DNA from: DASPXY01 sp038227745
GTDB lineage: Bacteria; Planctomycetota; Planctomycetia; Gemmatales; Gemmataceae
Assembly: GCA_038227745.1 (NCBI GenBank)
Contig: JBBRPS010000333.1
Span: 1 to 10,511 of the forward strand
DNA: 10,511 bases
Direction: 5' to 3'
Positions within the stretch are counted from its first letter, which is position 1. Each line of letters starts with the position of its first letter. A program made the position numbers and the translations under genes. Of the stretch, positions 1 to 5,649 are shown piece after piece. The notes beneath the pieces were generated by a model. That model did not search any database, was not told the DNA's origin, and worked only from the letters and a program-made list of their open reading frames with translations.

Positions 1-2
1 CC

Positions 3-65
3 CCCTACCTGGCGCGACTCGCGGAGCGAGTCGCCCACGAACGCTCCCGGCTCGCCTGGGCGTGA
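3..65 (+). CDS. Possible C-terminal end of an unidentified protein (5' truncated by window edge)
   Basis: An open frame enters from the left edge and stops with TGA at 63-65. It gives 20 residues rich in Leu, Ala, Arg and Glu (PYLARLAERVAHERSRLAWA), the pattern of an amphipathic C-terminal helix. Seventeen of 20 codons end in G or C, which fits the coding bias of the neighbours. The stop lies 7 bases before the end of the convergent SDR gene, a normal tail-to-tail spacing. The fragment is too short to name a family. It could be a chance open frame, because a 21-base hairpin (14-34) falls inside it. Confidence 0.42.
   Translation, partial: PYLARLAERVAHERSRLAWA
14..34. repeat. Short perfect inverted repeat (9-bp stem, 3-base loop)
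   Basis: GCGACTCGC, loop GGA, GCGAGTCGC. The stem is perfect. No T-run follows on either strand, so it is not a textbook intrinsic terminator. It sits between convergent genes, or inside the end of the truncated left-hand gene if that frame is real. It may help end transcription of the SDR gene on the minus strand. Confidence 0.45.
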
Positions 66-72
66 ACGAAAC

Positions 73-852
73 TCACGACATGACCAGCCCGCCGCAGACG
101 TTCATGGCCTGCCCGGTGACCATCCGCGCCTCGTCCGAGGCGAGGTAGACGGCCAGCGGCGCCACGTCCTCCGGCTCCAGGCGGCCGCCGATCGGCGTCA
201 GCGACTTCTCCAGCTCCGCGACGGTGGTGCCGCGGCGCTGGGCGTCGTACTCCAGGCGGCGGTCATTCATCGCGGTGTGGACCGGGCCGGGACAGATCGC
301 GTTCACCGTGACGCCCTCCTTCGCCACCTCCAGGGCCAGCGTCCGCGTCAGGCCGAGCAGGCCATGCTTGCTCGCGGCGTAGGCGGCGCCGTGGAAACTG
401 CCGGTCTTGCCGTTGATCGAGGCGACGTTGACGATCCGGCCCCAGCCCCGCGCCACCATCCCCGGCAGCACCGCCTTGCTGAGGAGGTACGGCACCGTCA
501 GGTTCAGGCGCAATGTCAGCTCCCAGAAGTCGTCGTTGAACTCCACGACCGGCTTCGGGTTGGCGCTGCTGCCGATGCCGGCGTTGTTGACGAGGATCTC
601 GACGGGGCCGAGGGCGGCCGCCGCCTCGCGGACGACCCGGTCCGTCTCGCCGCGCGCGACGAGGTCGGCGGTCAGCGCGACGGCTTCGCCGCCGGCGGCG
701 CGAATGGCGGCGACGGCGTCCTCCAGTTCCGGCACGGTGCGCGCGGTCAGCGCGACGCGCGTCCCTTCCTTCGCGAACGCCAGGGCGATGGCCCGGCCGA
801 TGCCGCGGCCTGCCCCCGTGACCAACGCTACCCGACGCTGCAGTCTGCCCAT
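73..852 (-). CDS. Short-chain dehydrogenase/reductase, NADPH ketoreductase type (3-oxoacyl-ACP reductase-like)
   Basis: A 259-residue classical SDR of full length, predicted cytoplasmic. Visible motifs are the glycine-rich dinucleotide site TGAGRGIG (12-19), NNAG (89-92), the catalytic Asn117, Ser145 and Tyr158-x-x-x-Lys162, and the CPG segment after strand 6. Arg38 at the end of the second strand, with no acidic residue there, suggests NADPH rather than NADH. The C-terminal TGQAMNVCGG segment, with Cys where many SDRs have Asp, recalls the actinorhodin-type polyketide ketoreductase ActIII. The likely reaction is reduction of a 3-keto group on an acyl, polyketide or related substrate, but the substrate cannot be read from sequence. 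The start is an ATG; I see no Shine-Dalgarno match upstream. No pathway partner is adjacent. FabG-like fatty acid synthesis or a sugar/steroid dehydrogenase remain alternatives. Confidence 0.93.
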   Translation of the reverse strand: MGRLQRRVALVTGAGRGIGRAIALAFAKEGTRVALTARTVPELEDAVAAIRAAGGEAVALTADLVARGETDRVVREAAAALGPVEILVNNAGIGSSANPKPVVEFNDDFWELTLRLNLTVPYLLSKAVLPGMVARGWGRIVNVASINGKTGSFHGAAYAASKHGLLGLTRTLALEVAKEGVTVNAICPGPVHTAMNDRRLEYDAQRRGTTVAELEKSLTPIGGRLEPEDVAPLAVYLASDEARMVTGQAMNVCGGLVMS

Positions 853-1070
853 GATGCGAGTACCCGGAGGGACAGCGGAATGAGCGCCCGGCGAGCGGCG
901 GGGTTCGCCGGCGCTTGCCTTTGTCTACGGGTATACGATACGAGGCAGGGAGCAACCAGGCGGACCGGGTCCGGTATCAGGATCCGCGCAACCGGACCGT
1001 TCGGCACTACCCTGGCCGCGCAGTCCCTTTCCGGCGGCCCGCGGCGATGGTAACTCTTCCGCATTTTCGC

Positions 1071-1076
1071 TATCCT
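1071..1076 (+). promoter_or_regulatory. Candidate -10 element of the epimerase gene
   Basis: TATCCT lies in the 11-base context CGCTATCCTGC (1068-1078), which recurs exactly at the better-supported promoter of the hydrolase gene at 5608-5618. The -35 position (TGGTAA at 1048-1053, 17-bp spacer) matches TTGACA poorly. The case therefore rests mainly on the shared -10 context and on position, about 108 bases before the start codon. Confidence 0.35.
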
Positions 1077-1171
1077 GCTTGCCGGACCGGCGGCGCGAGT
1101 CTCCCCGCCCTTCCCACTGGGGCGGGCTTCCATGCAGGGGGTTCCGTTCGTTTCGTCGGTTTCACGGCGGC

Positions 1172-1178
1172 AAAGGGG
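1172..1178 (+). promoter_or_regulatory. Ribosome binding site that sets the epimerase start
   Basis: AAAGGGG lies five bases before ATG 1184. An in-frame TTG at 1079 would add 35 residues, but that extension is basic, has no fold-like pattern and runs through a GC-rich hairpin. The Rossmann strand begins directly after ATG 1184. Confidence 0.6.
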
Positions 1179-1183
1179 TTGCG

Positions 1184-2230
1184 ATGGCGGGAAAACTTAA
1201 CGTCGTCACGGGCGCGACGGGCCTGCTCGGCAGTCACATCGCGGAGCAACTCGTCGCGCGGGGCGAGCGTGTCCGCGCCCTGGTCCGGCCGGCGAGCGAC
1301 ATGGCCTTCCTGCGCCGGCTCGGCGCCGAGGTGGTCCGCGGCGACCTGCGCGATCCGGACCTGGTGCGCCGCGCCGTCGGAGGCGCCGATGTCGTTTATC
1401 ACTGCGCCGCCCGCGTCGGCGACTTCGGTTCCTGGGGCGTGTTCCGGGCGGAGGTCATCAACACCACCCGCACCGTCCTCGACGCCTGCCGCGGGGCCGG
1501 CGTCGGCCGCGTCCTCCACGTCAGCTCCGTCGCCGTCTACGGCCACCCGCGGGCGTCGGCGCGCACGGTCACCGAGGACGAGCCGCACGGCCAGCGCCTG
1601 CGCCTGTGGGACTACTACTGCCGGGCGAAGATCCGGGCCGAGGAGCTGGCGCGGCGCTACGGCCCCGGCCTGACAGTCGTCCGTCCGACGTGGATCTACG
1701 GCCCGCGCGACCGCAACGGCCTGCCGCGCCTCCTCAAGGCGCTGCGCGGCGGCTGGGTGTCGCTGCTCGGCTCGGGCGACAACCCGCTCAACATTGTCTA
1801 TGCCGGCGACGTGGCCGAGGGCGCCATCCGTGCCGCCAACTCTGCGGAGGCCGACGGCCGGGCGTACCACCTGTGCAGCGAGGGCGACATCACGCAGCGG
1901 CAGTTCCTCGACACGCTGACCGACGCTCTTGGCCTGCCGCACGTCCGCCGCCGCTCTCCGGTGTGGCTGGCGTACTGCGGCGGCTTCTTCGGCGAGGTGA
2001 TCGCCCGCCTCTTCCAGTGGGACCGGGCGCCGTACATCACGCGCTACTCCGTCTCGCTGGTCGGCCGGCCCGCCCGCTTCAGCATCGCGAAGGCCCGCGC
2101 CGAGCTCGGCTGGCAGCCGCAGGTGCCGGCCCTCGAAGGGCTGCGGCGGGCGCTGGACTGGCTCCGCGCCGGCGAGGGGCCGCCTGTGCCGGCCGTGCCG
2201 GCCTTGACCGCCGTGCCGGCGCCCGTGTGA
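1184..2230 (+). CDS. NAD(P)-dependent epimerase/dehydratase, extended SDR of the 3-beta-HSD-like kind
   Basis: A 348-residue extended SDR, normal length, predicted cytoplasmic. The Rossmann motif GATGLLG is at 10-16, the active-site region SSVAVYG at 114-120, Tyr145-x-x-x-Lys149 supplies the catalytic pair, and RPTWIYGPRD (167-176) is the substrate-side segment typical of the family. The C-terminal part, with a TRYSVSLVG stretch followed by FSIAKARAELGW, resembles 3-beta-hydroxysteroid dehydrogenase/NSDHL-type members more than UDP-glucose 4-epimerases. The substrate may be a sterol or isoprenoid alcohol or a nucleotide sugar; this is inference. The last 16 residues are a Pro/Ala/Val tail encoded by repeated GTGCCGGC units (2181-2227) and are probably disordered. 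It is divergent from the SDR gene, and the next gene downstream has its own promoter, so it is probably monocistronic. Confidence 0.9.
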   Translation: MAGKLNVVTGATGLLGSHIAEQLVARGERVRALVRPASDMAFLRRLGAEVVRGDLRDPDLVRRAVGGADVVYHCAARVGDFGSWGVFRAEVINTTRTVLDACRGAGVGRVLHVSSVAVYGHPRASARTVTEDEPHGQRLRLWDYYCRAKIRAEELARRYGPGLTVVRPTWIYGPRDRNGLPRLLKALRGGWVSLLGSGDNPLNIVYAGDVAEGAIRAANSAEADGRAYHLCSEGDITQRQFLDTLTDALGLPHVRRRSPVWLAYCGGFFGEVIARLFQWDRAPYITRYSVSLVGRPARFSIAKARAELGWQPQVPALEGLRRALDWLRAGEGPPVPAVPALTAVPAPV

Positions 2231-2262
2231 CCCGGGGGAATGGATAAATTGCGAAAGATGCG

Positions 2263-2291
2263 TTGACAGCCCTGTGTCACTCCGCTAAAGT
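2263..2291 (+). promoter_or_regulatory. Sigma-70-type promoter of the E2-like acyltransferase gene
   Basis: A perfect TTGACA (2263-2268), a 17-bp spacer and TAAAGT (2286-2291, four of six consensus bases), in an unusually AT-rich pocket. The -10 context CGCTAAAGT resembles CGCTATCCT at the two other plus-strand promoters. Predicted transcription start is about 2298, giving a leader of about 95 bases. This is the best promoter in the window. Confidence 0.72.
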
Positions 2292-2321
2292 CGAGTTTCA
2301 AGGTGTTTGACAGGGGTAGAA

Positions 2322-2390
2322 GGCGGGGCCGGCCTCCGCCGCTTCCCCCCGACGGTCGCCCCGCACCGCCGGGGCGCGTGAGGGAGGCCG
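2322..2390 (+). promoter_or_regulatory. Leader with two mutually exclusive stems, one covering the ribosome binding site
   Basis: CGGCCTCC (2330-2337) is perfectly complementary to GGAGGCCG (2383-2390), which includes most of the Shine-Dalgarno AGGGAGG (2381-2387). Inside this loop CGCCCC (2357-2362) pairs with GGGGCG (2371-2376). Alternatively GGCGGGG (2322-2328) pairs with CCTCCGCC (2334-2340, seven pairs including one G-U), which would occupy the anti-Shine-Dalgarno strand and free the site. Pairings are read directly from sequence; a regulatory role is inference, and high GC content makes such stems common. Confidence 0.38.
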
Positions 2391-2393
2391 AAC

Positions 2394-3191
2394 GTGGGCG
2401 AACCCATTGGCCGCAAGTTGTCTCTGTCGCCGGCGCGGCGCTTCGTCGGCGACCTGCTGCACTTCGCCCGGCAAGTCCCGACCGTCCCCGTCCAGAAGCG
2501 CATGAACATCGCGCCGCTGGCGGCAGCCCGCCGGCAGGCGGTCCCGCGGCCGAGCTGGTGTGCCCTGTTCACCAAGGCGTACGCCATAGTGGCGGCGGCG
2601 CGGCCGGAGCTGCGGCGAGCGTACCTGTCCTTCCCCTGGCCGCACCTCTACGAGCACCCCGTGAGCGTGGCCTCGGTCGCCATCGAGCGCCACATCGGAG
2701 ACGAGGACGCCGTGCTGTTCGTGCAGCTGCGCGGCCCGGAGGAGCACACCGCCGAGCAGATCGACCGCTACCTCAAGGAGTCGAAGGAGCTTCCCGTCGA
2801 GCAGGTGCCCACGTTCCGCCGTGCCCTGCGGGTGAGCCGGCTGCCGCGGCCGCTGCGGCGGCTGCTGTGGTGGATCGGCCTGAACTGGTCCGGCTACAAG
2901 CGGGCGCGCAACTGGGGCACGTTCGGCGTGAGCGTCTACTCGGGGCTGGGGGCCGAGGCGCTGCACCCGCTGTCACCGCTGACGACGGCGCTGAACTACG
3001 GCGTCATCGCCGAGGACGGCACCGTGGACGTGCGCGTGATCTACGACCACCGCGTCATGGACGGGGCCACGGTCGCCCGAGCGCTGGCGGACCTGGAGCA
3101 GGTCCTGAACAATCAGATCGCGCGGTCCCTCGTGCTGTCCCCCCCGCGCAACGGCACCATGCCTCCGTTCGAGGTGGCCGCGAAGGGATGA
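2394..3191 (+). CDS. Stand-alone E2-type acyltransferase domain (2-oxoacid dehydrogenase acyltransferase / CAT fold)
   Basis: A 265-residue protein with no signal peptide or membrane segment. The C-terminal part carries the E2 catalytic signature DHRVMDGA, with His219 and Asp223 in the HxxxDG arrangement used by dihydrolipoyl acyltransferases and chloramphenicol acetyltransferases. It is followed by the usual helix (TVARALADLEQVLN). The whole protein corresponds to the catalytic domain only: there is no lipoyl domain, no E1/E3-binding domain, and no E1 or E3 gene nearby. It therefore probably does not act in a classical dehydrogenase complex; a CoA-dependent acyl transfer to an unknown acceptor is inferred, probably as a trimer as in the fold family. 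The start is GTG, supported by AGGGAGG (2381-2387) six bases upstream. A strong promoter and a long leader precede it. The annotation name is secure at domain level; the substrate is unknown. Confidence 0.85.
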   Translation: MGEPIGRKLSLSPARRFVGDLLHFARQVPTVPVQKRMNIAPLAAARRQAVPRPSWCALFTKAYAIVAAARPELRRAYLSFPWPHLYEHPVSVASVAIERHIGDEDAVLFVQLRGPEEHTAEQIDRYLKESKELPVEQVPTFRRALRVSRLPRPLRRLLWWIGLNWSGYKRARNWGTFGVSVYSGLGAEALHPLSPLTTALNYGVIAEDGTVDVRVIYDHRVMDGATVARALADLEQVLNNQIARSLVLSPPRNGTMPPFEVAAKG

Positions 3192-3265
3192 AGGAGCTAG
3201 CCGGCAAGAAGGGCGGTCCCGAGGTGGTCTTCGCGCTCAGCACGATCGCGGATGACCTGCGATGA
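3188..3265 (+). CDS. Possible 25-residue ORF coupled to the acyltransferase gene
   Basis: The ATG (3188-3190) overlaps the acyltransferase stop as ATGA, the classic arrangement for translational coupling. A purine-rich AAGGG immediately precedes it. The frame encodes 25 residues: a basic start (MKELAGKKGG), then PEVVFALSTIADDLR, which looks like the start of a helical domain. About 83% of codons end in G or C. It ends 12 bases before the convergent DUF1501 gene. I recognise no family. It could be a real small protein, the remnant of a longer gene, or a chance frame in a GC-rich genome. Confidence 0.3.
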   Translation: MKELAGKKGGPEVVFALSTIADDLR

Positions 3266-3277
3266 GAGAACCCAGGA

Positions 3278-4657
3278 TCACCCGGCGAACAGAGCTTGCC
3301 GCACCTGCCCTGTGCTCAACGGCACCAGCCGGCCGAAGGCGTCGCGCACCTGCGTCCCCGGGTTGACGCCCAGCCCGTCAAGGATTGTCGCGGCCACGTC
3401 CGGCGGCGTGTACGGATCCTCCGCGGGATAGGCGGCGATGCGGTCCGACCTCCCGAGCACCCGCCCCCCACCGGCGGTCCCGCCGGCCACCACCAGCGAA
3501 TAGCACTGCGCCCAGTGGTCGCGCCCCGTGTCATCGACGCCGTTGCCCGTGAACTGGCCGAAGCGCGGCGTCCGCCCGAACTCGCCGGTACACACCACCA
3601 GCGTGCTCTCCAGCAGGCCACGCGCCGTCAGATCTTCGAGGAACGCCGCGAAACACTGGTCGAACGGCGGCAGCAGCTCGTCGCGCAGGCGGCGGTTGTT
3701 GTTGAAGTGCGTGTCCCAGTGCGGCAGCGGGTTGTTCACCTTGCCGCCCCAGTACACCGTCACCAACCGCACCCCCGCCTCCACCAGCCGCCGCGCCAGC
3801 AGCAGCGCCTGACCGTACTTGTGCCGCCCGTAACGGTCGCGCAACGCCGCCGGCTCGCGGCCGAGGTCGAACGCCCGTCGCGTCCGGTCCGACGTCAGCA
3901 GCGCGAACGCCCGCCGCTGGTAATCGTCCAGACCCTCGACACGCCGATCCGCCGACAGCCGGCCGAGCTGCTCGTTCACCGTCCGCAGCAGCGCCCGCCG
4001 GTCGCGGAGCCGCTGCGGGCGCGCCTCGGGGCCGGCGGCCAGGCCGTCCACCGTGAACTCGTCGTCATTTGGGTCGCCGTGGATGGCGAAGGGGGCGTAG
4101 TGGGCGCCGAGGAAGCCGCCGTTCTGGCCGGGCGTCGTATAGGGGCCGTCCGTCACGGGGTCGGGCAGCGACACCGCGGCGGGGACGTTCGCGGCGTGGC
4201 GGGCGCCGTAGGTGACCTGGGCGCCGAGGTGGGGAAAGTCGTTCTCGGTCGGCGTGAAGGCGATCAGGTCGCGCGGCGGCGGCTGGCCGGTCGTCACGAA
4301 GTACGTCGCCGTGTTGTGGTTGATCGCGGTGTGCGTCATCGAGCGCACGATTGTGAAGCGGTGCGCGAGGCGGGCCAGGCGCGGCAGGTGCTCGACGATG
4401 CGGATGCCGGGGACGCTGGTGGCGACGGGGCGGAAAGCGCCGCGGATGTTCTCGGGGGCGTCGGGCTTCATGTCCCAGGTGTCGAGCTGACTCGGGCCGC
4501 CGTGCAGCAGGAACAGCACGCAGGAACGCGCCGCCGGACGACGGCCGCGCTCCTCCGCCCGCAGCAGGCGCGGTAGCGACAGGCCCGCCAGACCGAGACC
4601 GCCGAACTGCAGCCAGCGGCGGCGGCTCAGGCCGGCGCCTTCGAGGATGTGCAGCAT
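3278..4657 (-). CDS. DUF1501 family protein, Tat-exported, alkaline-phosphatase/sulfatase-like fold
   Basis: A 459-residue protein of the DUF1501 family, abundant in planctomycetes. The N-terminus has a twin-arginine signal: SRRRWLQ (11-17) followed by a Gly/Leu-rich hydrophobic segment to about residue 34, so export in folded form is expected. The mature domain opens with HGGPSQLDTWD (52-62) and contains the family's conserved GEFGRTP (358-364) and GRDHW (378-382) segments, which belong to the alkaline phosphatase superfamily fold. The exact reaction of DUF1501 proteins is not established to my knowledge. These genes usually sit beside a DUF1549/DUF1553 partner, which is absent here. The ATG at 4657 is chosen over an in-frame TTG at 4675 because AGGAGGGAG lies just upstream of the ATG and would otherwise be inside the coding region. 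The gene has its own promoter candidate at 4678-4706. Confidence 0.92.
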   Translation of the reverse strand: MLHILEGAGLSRRRWLQFGGLGLAGLSLPRLLRAEERGRRPAARSCVLFLLHGGPSQLDTWDMKPDAPENIRGAFRPVATSVPGIRIVEHLPRLARLAHRFTIVRSMTHTAINHNTATYFVTTGQPPPRDLIAFTPTENDFPHLGAQVTYGARHAANVPAAVSLPDPVTDGPYTTPGQNGGFLGAHYAPFAIHGDPNDDEFTVDGLAAGPEARPQRLRDRRALLRTVNEQLGRLSADRRVEGLDDYQRRAFALLTSDRTRRAFDLGREPAALRDRYGRHKYGQALLLARRLVEAGVRLVTVYWGGKVNNPLPHWDTHFNNNRRLRDELLPPFDQCFAAFLEDLTARGLLESTLVVCTGEFGRTPRFGQFTGNGVDDTGRDHWAQCYSLVVAGGTAGGGRVLGRSDRIAAYPAEDPYTPPDVAATILDGLGVNPGTQVRDAFGRLVPLSTGQVRQALFAG

Positions 4658-4663
4658 ACGCTT

Positions 4664-4672
4664 CTCCCTCCT
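4664..4672 (-). promoter_or_regulatory. Ribosome binding site that sets the DUF1501 start
   Basis: On the minus strand AGGAGGGAG lies six bases before the ATG at 4657-4655 (AGGAGG core nine bases away). The TTG 18 bases further upstream overlaps this site and would place the Shine-Dalgarno within codons. The GGAGGG part can pair with CCCTCC (4676-4681) across a TTGA loop. Confidence 0.65.
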
Positions 4673-4677
4673 CAAGG

Positions 4678-4706
4678 AGGGTATCCGCGGCGGCCGCGCC
4701 TGTCAA
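4678..4706 (-). promoter_or_regulatory. Promoter candidate for the DUF1501 gene
   Basis: On the minus strand, TTGACA (4706-4701, perfect), a 17-bp spacer and TACCCT (4683-4678, three of six consensus bases). The -35 begins six bases past the large inverted repeat. The predicted start near 4671 would give a very short leader that starts at the Shine-Dalgarno sequence. Confidence 0.5.
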
Positions 4707-4711
4707 ACGGA

Positions 4712-4755
4712 CGAGCCTCTGGCGAGCGCGGTGTTTCGCGCTCGCCAGAGGCTCG
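4712..4755. repeat. Perfect 19-bp inverted repeat, terminator-like or dispersed palindrome
   Basis: The arm CGAGCCTCTGGCGAGCGCG (4712-4730) and its exact complement (4737-4755) are separated by GTGTTT (AAACAC on the minus strand). It lies 24 bases past the DUF1080 stop and just before the DUF1501 promoter, a good place for a transcription terminator. The minus-strand side continues GTCCGTTTGACAGG, so there is no proper T-run. The perfect arms suggest either strong selection or a mobile/dispersed repeat such as a REP-like element. Confidence 0.7.
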
Positions 4756-4779
4756 CGGCTAAACGAGAGGGACGAACGG

Positions 4780-5457
4780 CTACTTCTCTTCCGTCTTCGA
4801 CGGCGGCAGTTCCTTGACCTCGATCTTGCGCACGTGCAGCACCGTCTCGTGTACCTTGCCCTCCTTGTCCTTGTAGGCGTCGTGCTGCTGCAGCGCGAAG
4901 TGGCCGCGTGTGAACTTGTTCGCCTTGTCCATGTAGTCCACCACCTTCTCACCGTTCACCTTGATGATGATGTGGTTGCCCTTCGCGATCACTTCCTGCG
5001 TGAACCAGGTGTCCGGCGGGACCAGCACCTTCGTGACCTTCGCGAGGTTGTACAGGCTCCCCGTCCGCTGCGGGTCAGGTGGGAACGTGCTGTTGATCTG
5101 TGCCTCGTAGCCGGGGGGATAGCCCGGCGCGAACTTGGCCCGGAAGTACTGGCCGCTGTTGCCCAGGTCGTTGATCTTGGCCTCGATGCGGTAGTAGAAG
5201 TTCTCGTAGTCGCCGCGGTCGCTGAAGAGGTGGCTGCCCTTGTTGCCGCCGCTCACGATCGCGCCCTCCTCCACCCGCCACTTGCCTGGGCTCTTCGGAT
5301 GCGTCTTCCAGCCCTTCAGGTCCTTGCCGTTGAAGAGTTGCACCCAGCCGGCGCTGTCGCCCTTCTCCGCCTTCTTGTCGCCCGCGTCCGCCCACGGCGC
5401 CCCGGCCAGCGCCGCCAGCGCCAGTACCGCACCCGTCCCCAGTAGCAGTCGCTTCAT
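4780..5457 (-). CDS. Secreted DUF1080 protein (3-keto-disaccharide hydrolase domain)
   Basis: A 225-residue protein. Residues 1-25 form a Sec signal peptide: KR at 2-3, a Leu/Ala core, and an Ala-Asp-Ala cleavage site before Gly26. The mature part begins with WVQLFNGKDLKGW (38-50), the hallmark opening of DUF1080, and continues with the family's beta-sandwich pattern (GKWRVEEGAIVSGG, NFYYRIEAKI, GNSGQYFRAKF, GYEAQI, and the late FALQQHD strand). This concanavalin-like fold is named for 3-keto-disaccharide hydrolysis in characterised members; many planctomycete paralogs have untested substrates. The start codon has AGGAGA (5465-5470) seven bases upstream. A promoter candidate lies at 5552-5578 and a large inverted repeat follows the gene, so it is probably monocistronic. 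It acts outside the cytoplasmic membrane, probably on a sugar or glycoside. Confidence 0.93.
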   Translation of the reverse strand: MKRLLLGTGAVLALAALAGAPWADAGDKKAEKGDSAGWVQLFNGKDLKGWKTHPKSPGKWRVEEGAIVSGGNKGSHLFSDRGDYENFYYRIEAKINDLGNSGQYFRAKFAPGYPPGYEAQINSTFPPDPQRTGSLYNLAKVTKVLVPPDTWFTQEVIAKGNHIIIKVNGEKVVDYMDKANKFTRGHFALQQHDAYKDKEGKVHETVLHVRKIEVKELPPSKTEEK

Positions 5458-5551
5458 CGCAGTGTCTCCTCGAAGTGTCTTGCCGGCGGGCGCGACGCCC
5501 CGGCGCCTTCCCTTCCCAAGACTCACCTTCACGCCCGCCTTGCGTGAGGTT

Positions 5552-5578
5552 GTTATACCGCGCCGCTTCCAAAGACAA
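5552..5578 (-). promoter_or_regulatory. Promoter candidate for the DUF1080 gene
   Basis: On the minus strand TTGTCT (5578-5573, four of six) and TATAAC (5557-5552, five of six) are separated by 15 bp; reading the -35 one base earlier gives 16. It is back to back with the hydrolase promoter, the two -35 elements being 10 bp apart. It predicts a leader of about 90 bases. Confidence 0.5.
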
Positions 5579-5588
5579 GAGATTCGCC

Positions 5589-5616
5589 TTGACGCGCCGG
5601 CCGCCGCCGCTATCCT
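5589..5616 (+). promoter_or_regulatory. Sigma-70-type promoter of the hydrolase lipoprotein gene
   Basis: TTGACG (5589-5594, five of six), a 16-bp spacer and TATCCT (5611-5616, four of six). The -10 lies in CGCTATCCTGC, identical to 1068-1078 upstream of the epimerase gene. The predicted start near 5623 leaves a leader of about 27 bases containing the Shine-Dalgarno AGGAGG at 5641-5646. Confidence 0.62.
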
Positions 5617-5649
5617 GCCGACGCGCCCACTCGTTTCAACAGGAGGCCC

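Larger units (their letters stand above)
853..1183. other. Divergent intergenic region (331 bp) between SDR and epimerase genes
   Basis: No convincing gene is present. It holds an imperfect hairpin (about 884-914, arms GCGCC-GGCGA with one bulged base), an AT-richer patch GGTATACGATACG (930-942), a small palindrome CGGACC-G-GGTCCG (961-973), three copies of CGGACCG (961, 993, 1083), a TATCCT -10 candidate (1071-1076) and a leader hairpin CCCGCCC/GGGCGGG (1104-1110 with 1120-1126). No good -35/-10 pair was found for the minus-strand SDR gene. Confidence 0.6.

Noticed and set aside
912..960. Promoter from TTGCCT (915-920) and the TATACG/TACGAT patch
   Set aside because: Spacers of 11-13 bp are too short in either direction; no workable -35/-10 pair was found.
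277..1053. Plus-strand open frame of 258 codons opposite the SDR gene
   Set aside because: Shadow frame; the minus strand carries a complete SDR with all catalytic motifs.
1079..1183. 35-residue N-terminal extension of the epimerase from a TTG
   Set aside because: It lacks a Shine-Dalgarno, is not fold-like and overlaps a leader hairpin; ATG 1184 has AAAGGGG at proper spacing.
2303..3265. Longer plus-strand frame overlapping the acyltransferase gene
   Set aside because: Out-of-frame shadow rich in Arg/Pro/Gly. Only its last 25 codons, after the ATGA overlap, look coding and are listed separately.
3262..3366. A second ATGA-coupled ORF of 34 codons after the small ORF
   Set aside because: It runs antisense into the DUF1501 3' end and its sequence becomes low-complexity Arg/Ala/Pro.
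3296..4576. Plus-strand open frame of 426 codons
   Set aside because: Antisense shadow of the DUF1501 gene; no recognisable fold and a composition skewed to Arg, His and Gln.
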